From positions 6,574,501 through 6,638,500 of the forward strand of contig NC_087112.1 of assembly GCF_963855985.1 (NCBI RefSeq): a stretch of DNA of 64,000 bases. Reading direction: 5' to 3'. Shown in pieces: positions 63,571 to 64,000 of this stretch. The stretch's first letter is position 1. Every line of letters starts with the position of its first letter. The notes below the pieces were generated by a model. That model was not told the DNA's origin. It saw only the letters and a program-made list of their open reading frames with translations, and ran no database searches. The position numbers and the translations under genes were made by a program. The stretch comes from Ostrinia nubilalis (Eukaryota; Arthropoda; Insecta; Lepidoptera; Crambidae).

Positions 63571-64000
63571 GTCTAAGATAGATATTATGAGGAACTATAA
63601 ATCTTAAAGTTAACTTATGTAGGTTAAAGTAAAATATAAATAAATACCTACATGAGAATGGTTGGTAAACAGTTTTAAACATTATTCACACAGGTATTGG
63701 GAAATTTGCATTTACAAAAAACATTGCATTTACACTAAACATAATATTATTTTCATATTGTGACGGTATATGTGGGTAGGTAGCATAATAACGTTATGGT
63801 TCAAACACCAATATCAAAATGTTTGACTCAACATGTCTCTAAAGTATATGAATGAATATTATTAAGAAATAGAATCAATCCGAGACATCATCATATACCG
63901 TAAAGATAGCGTTTAAAAGTCCGTGATACGGACACCCAAAGTAGCCAAAAGTTCGCAATACGTCTTTGTTACAATTGGAATAAGTTGTGTTGTCACCTTT

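Larger units (their letters stand above)
56040..64000. other. Non-coding, repeats only
   Basis: Apart from the listed repeats no host exon is supported. A family B copy is at 58676-58790 and the 17033-type MITE fragment at 60257-60295. 59461-60256, 60300-61523 and 63571-64000 show nothing I can name. Confidence 0.45.

Overview
The window looks like nuclear DNA of a moth or butterfly (Lepidoptera). It has AT-rich introns crowded with transposable elements, insect LTR retrotransposons (a Ty3/Gypsy and a Bel-Pao element), a mariner, Helitron-like elements ending in GCGGCCGCTAGT, many MITEs with target-site duplications, and the '[11 protein letters not shown]' non-LTR tail repeat common in lepidopteran genomes. 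There are no operons, rRNA genes or stand-alone tRNA genes. The species cannot be told from the sequence alone.

One host gene dominates. Nineteen coding exons on the minus strand between 37676 and 8732 can be joined with consensus splice sites and matching phases into 972 codons plus a stop. The first visible exon is internal, so the true N-terminus lies upstream (higher coordinates, probably outside the window). The product is an IQSEC/BRAG-type Arf guanine-nucleotide exchange factor (Drosophila schizo/loner family): an IQ motif (exon 27603-27823), a low-complexity linker, a Sec7 domain (15982-16199, 15170-15350, 14369-14578), a PH domain (13202-13339, 12384-12510, 11740-11940), and a proline/serine-rich tail ending in a PDZ-ligand-like STEV. 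A short first exon at 24215-24331, too small for routine ORF calling, has a strong Kozak context, an arthropod-type initiator with a correctly spaced DPE, and the right phase to splice to exon 22942-23038. It would give a 747-residue isoform without the IQ motif.

The most unusual feature is that at least 11 of the 19 exons have partial tandem copies of themselves in the adjoining intron, nearly always carrying the exon edge together with its splice site. Examples are seven extra donor copies beside exon 26036-26165, about seven beside exon 17447-17659, three at exact 216/216/218-bp steps beside the last PH exon, and two extra acceptor copies in frame with exon 20808-20958. I know of no described case of such repeated, independent exon-edge duplication within one gene.

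Transposons by region: 1-8.7 kb is intergenic with MITEs and other inverted-repeat elements. Introns at 8.8-37.5 kb carry a tRNA-derived SINE with a 7-bp target duplication, an RTE-like tail, nested foldback and Helitron-like elements, a piggyBac-like element with TTAA ends, a hAT-like MITE with an 8-bp duplication, and a young Gypsy element (29605-34133, LTRs that read as identical) that lacks the capsid part of gag. The stretch 37.7-64 kb shows no host exon I can support. It holds an intact-looking Bel-Pao element (42607-49152, LTRs that read as identical, 1764-residue polyprotein), a decayed jockey/CR1-like element (52515-56039) broken by a SINE fragment and by an internally deleted mariner, and many MITE and repeat fragments.
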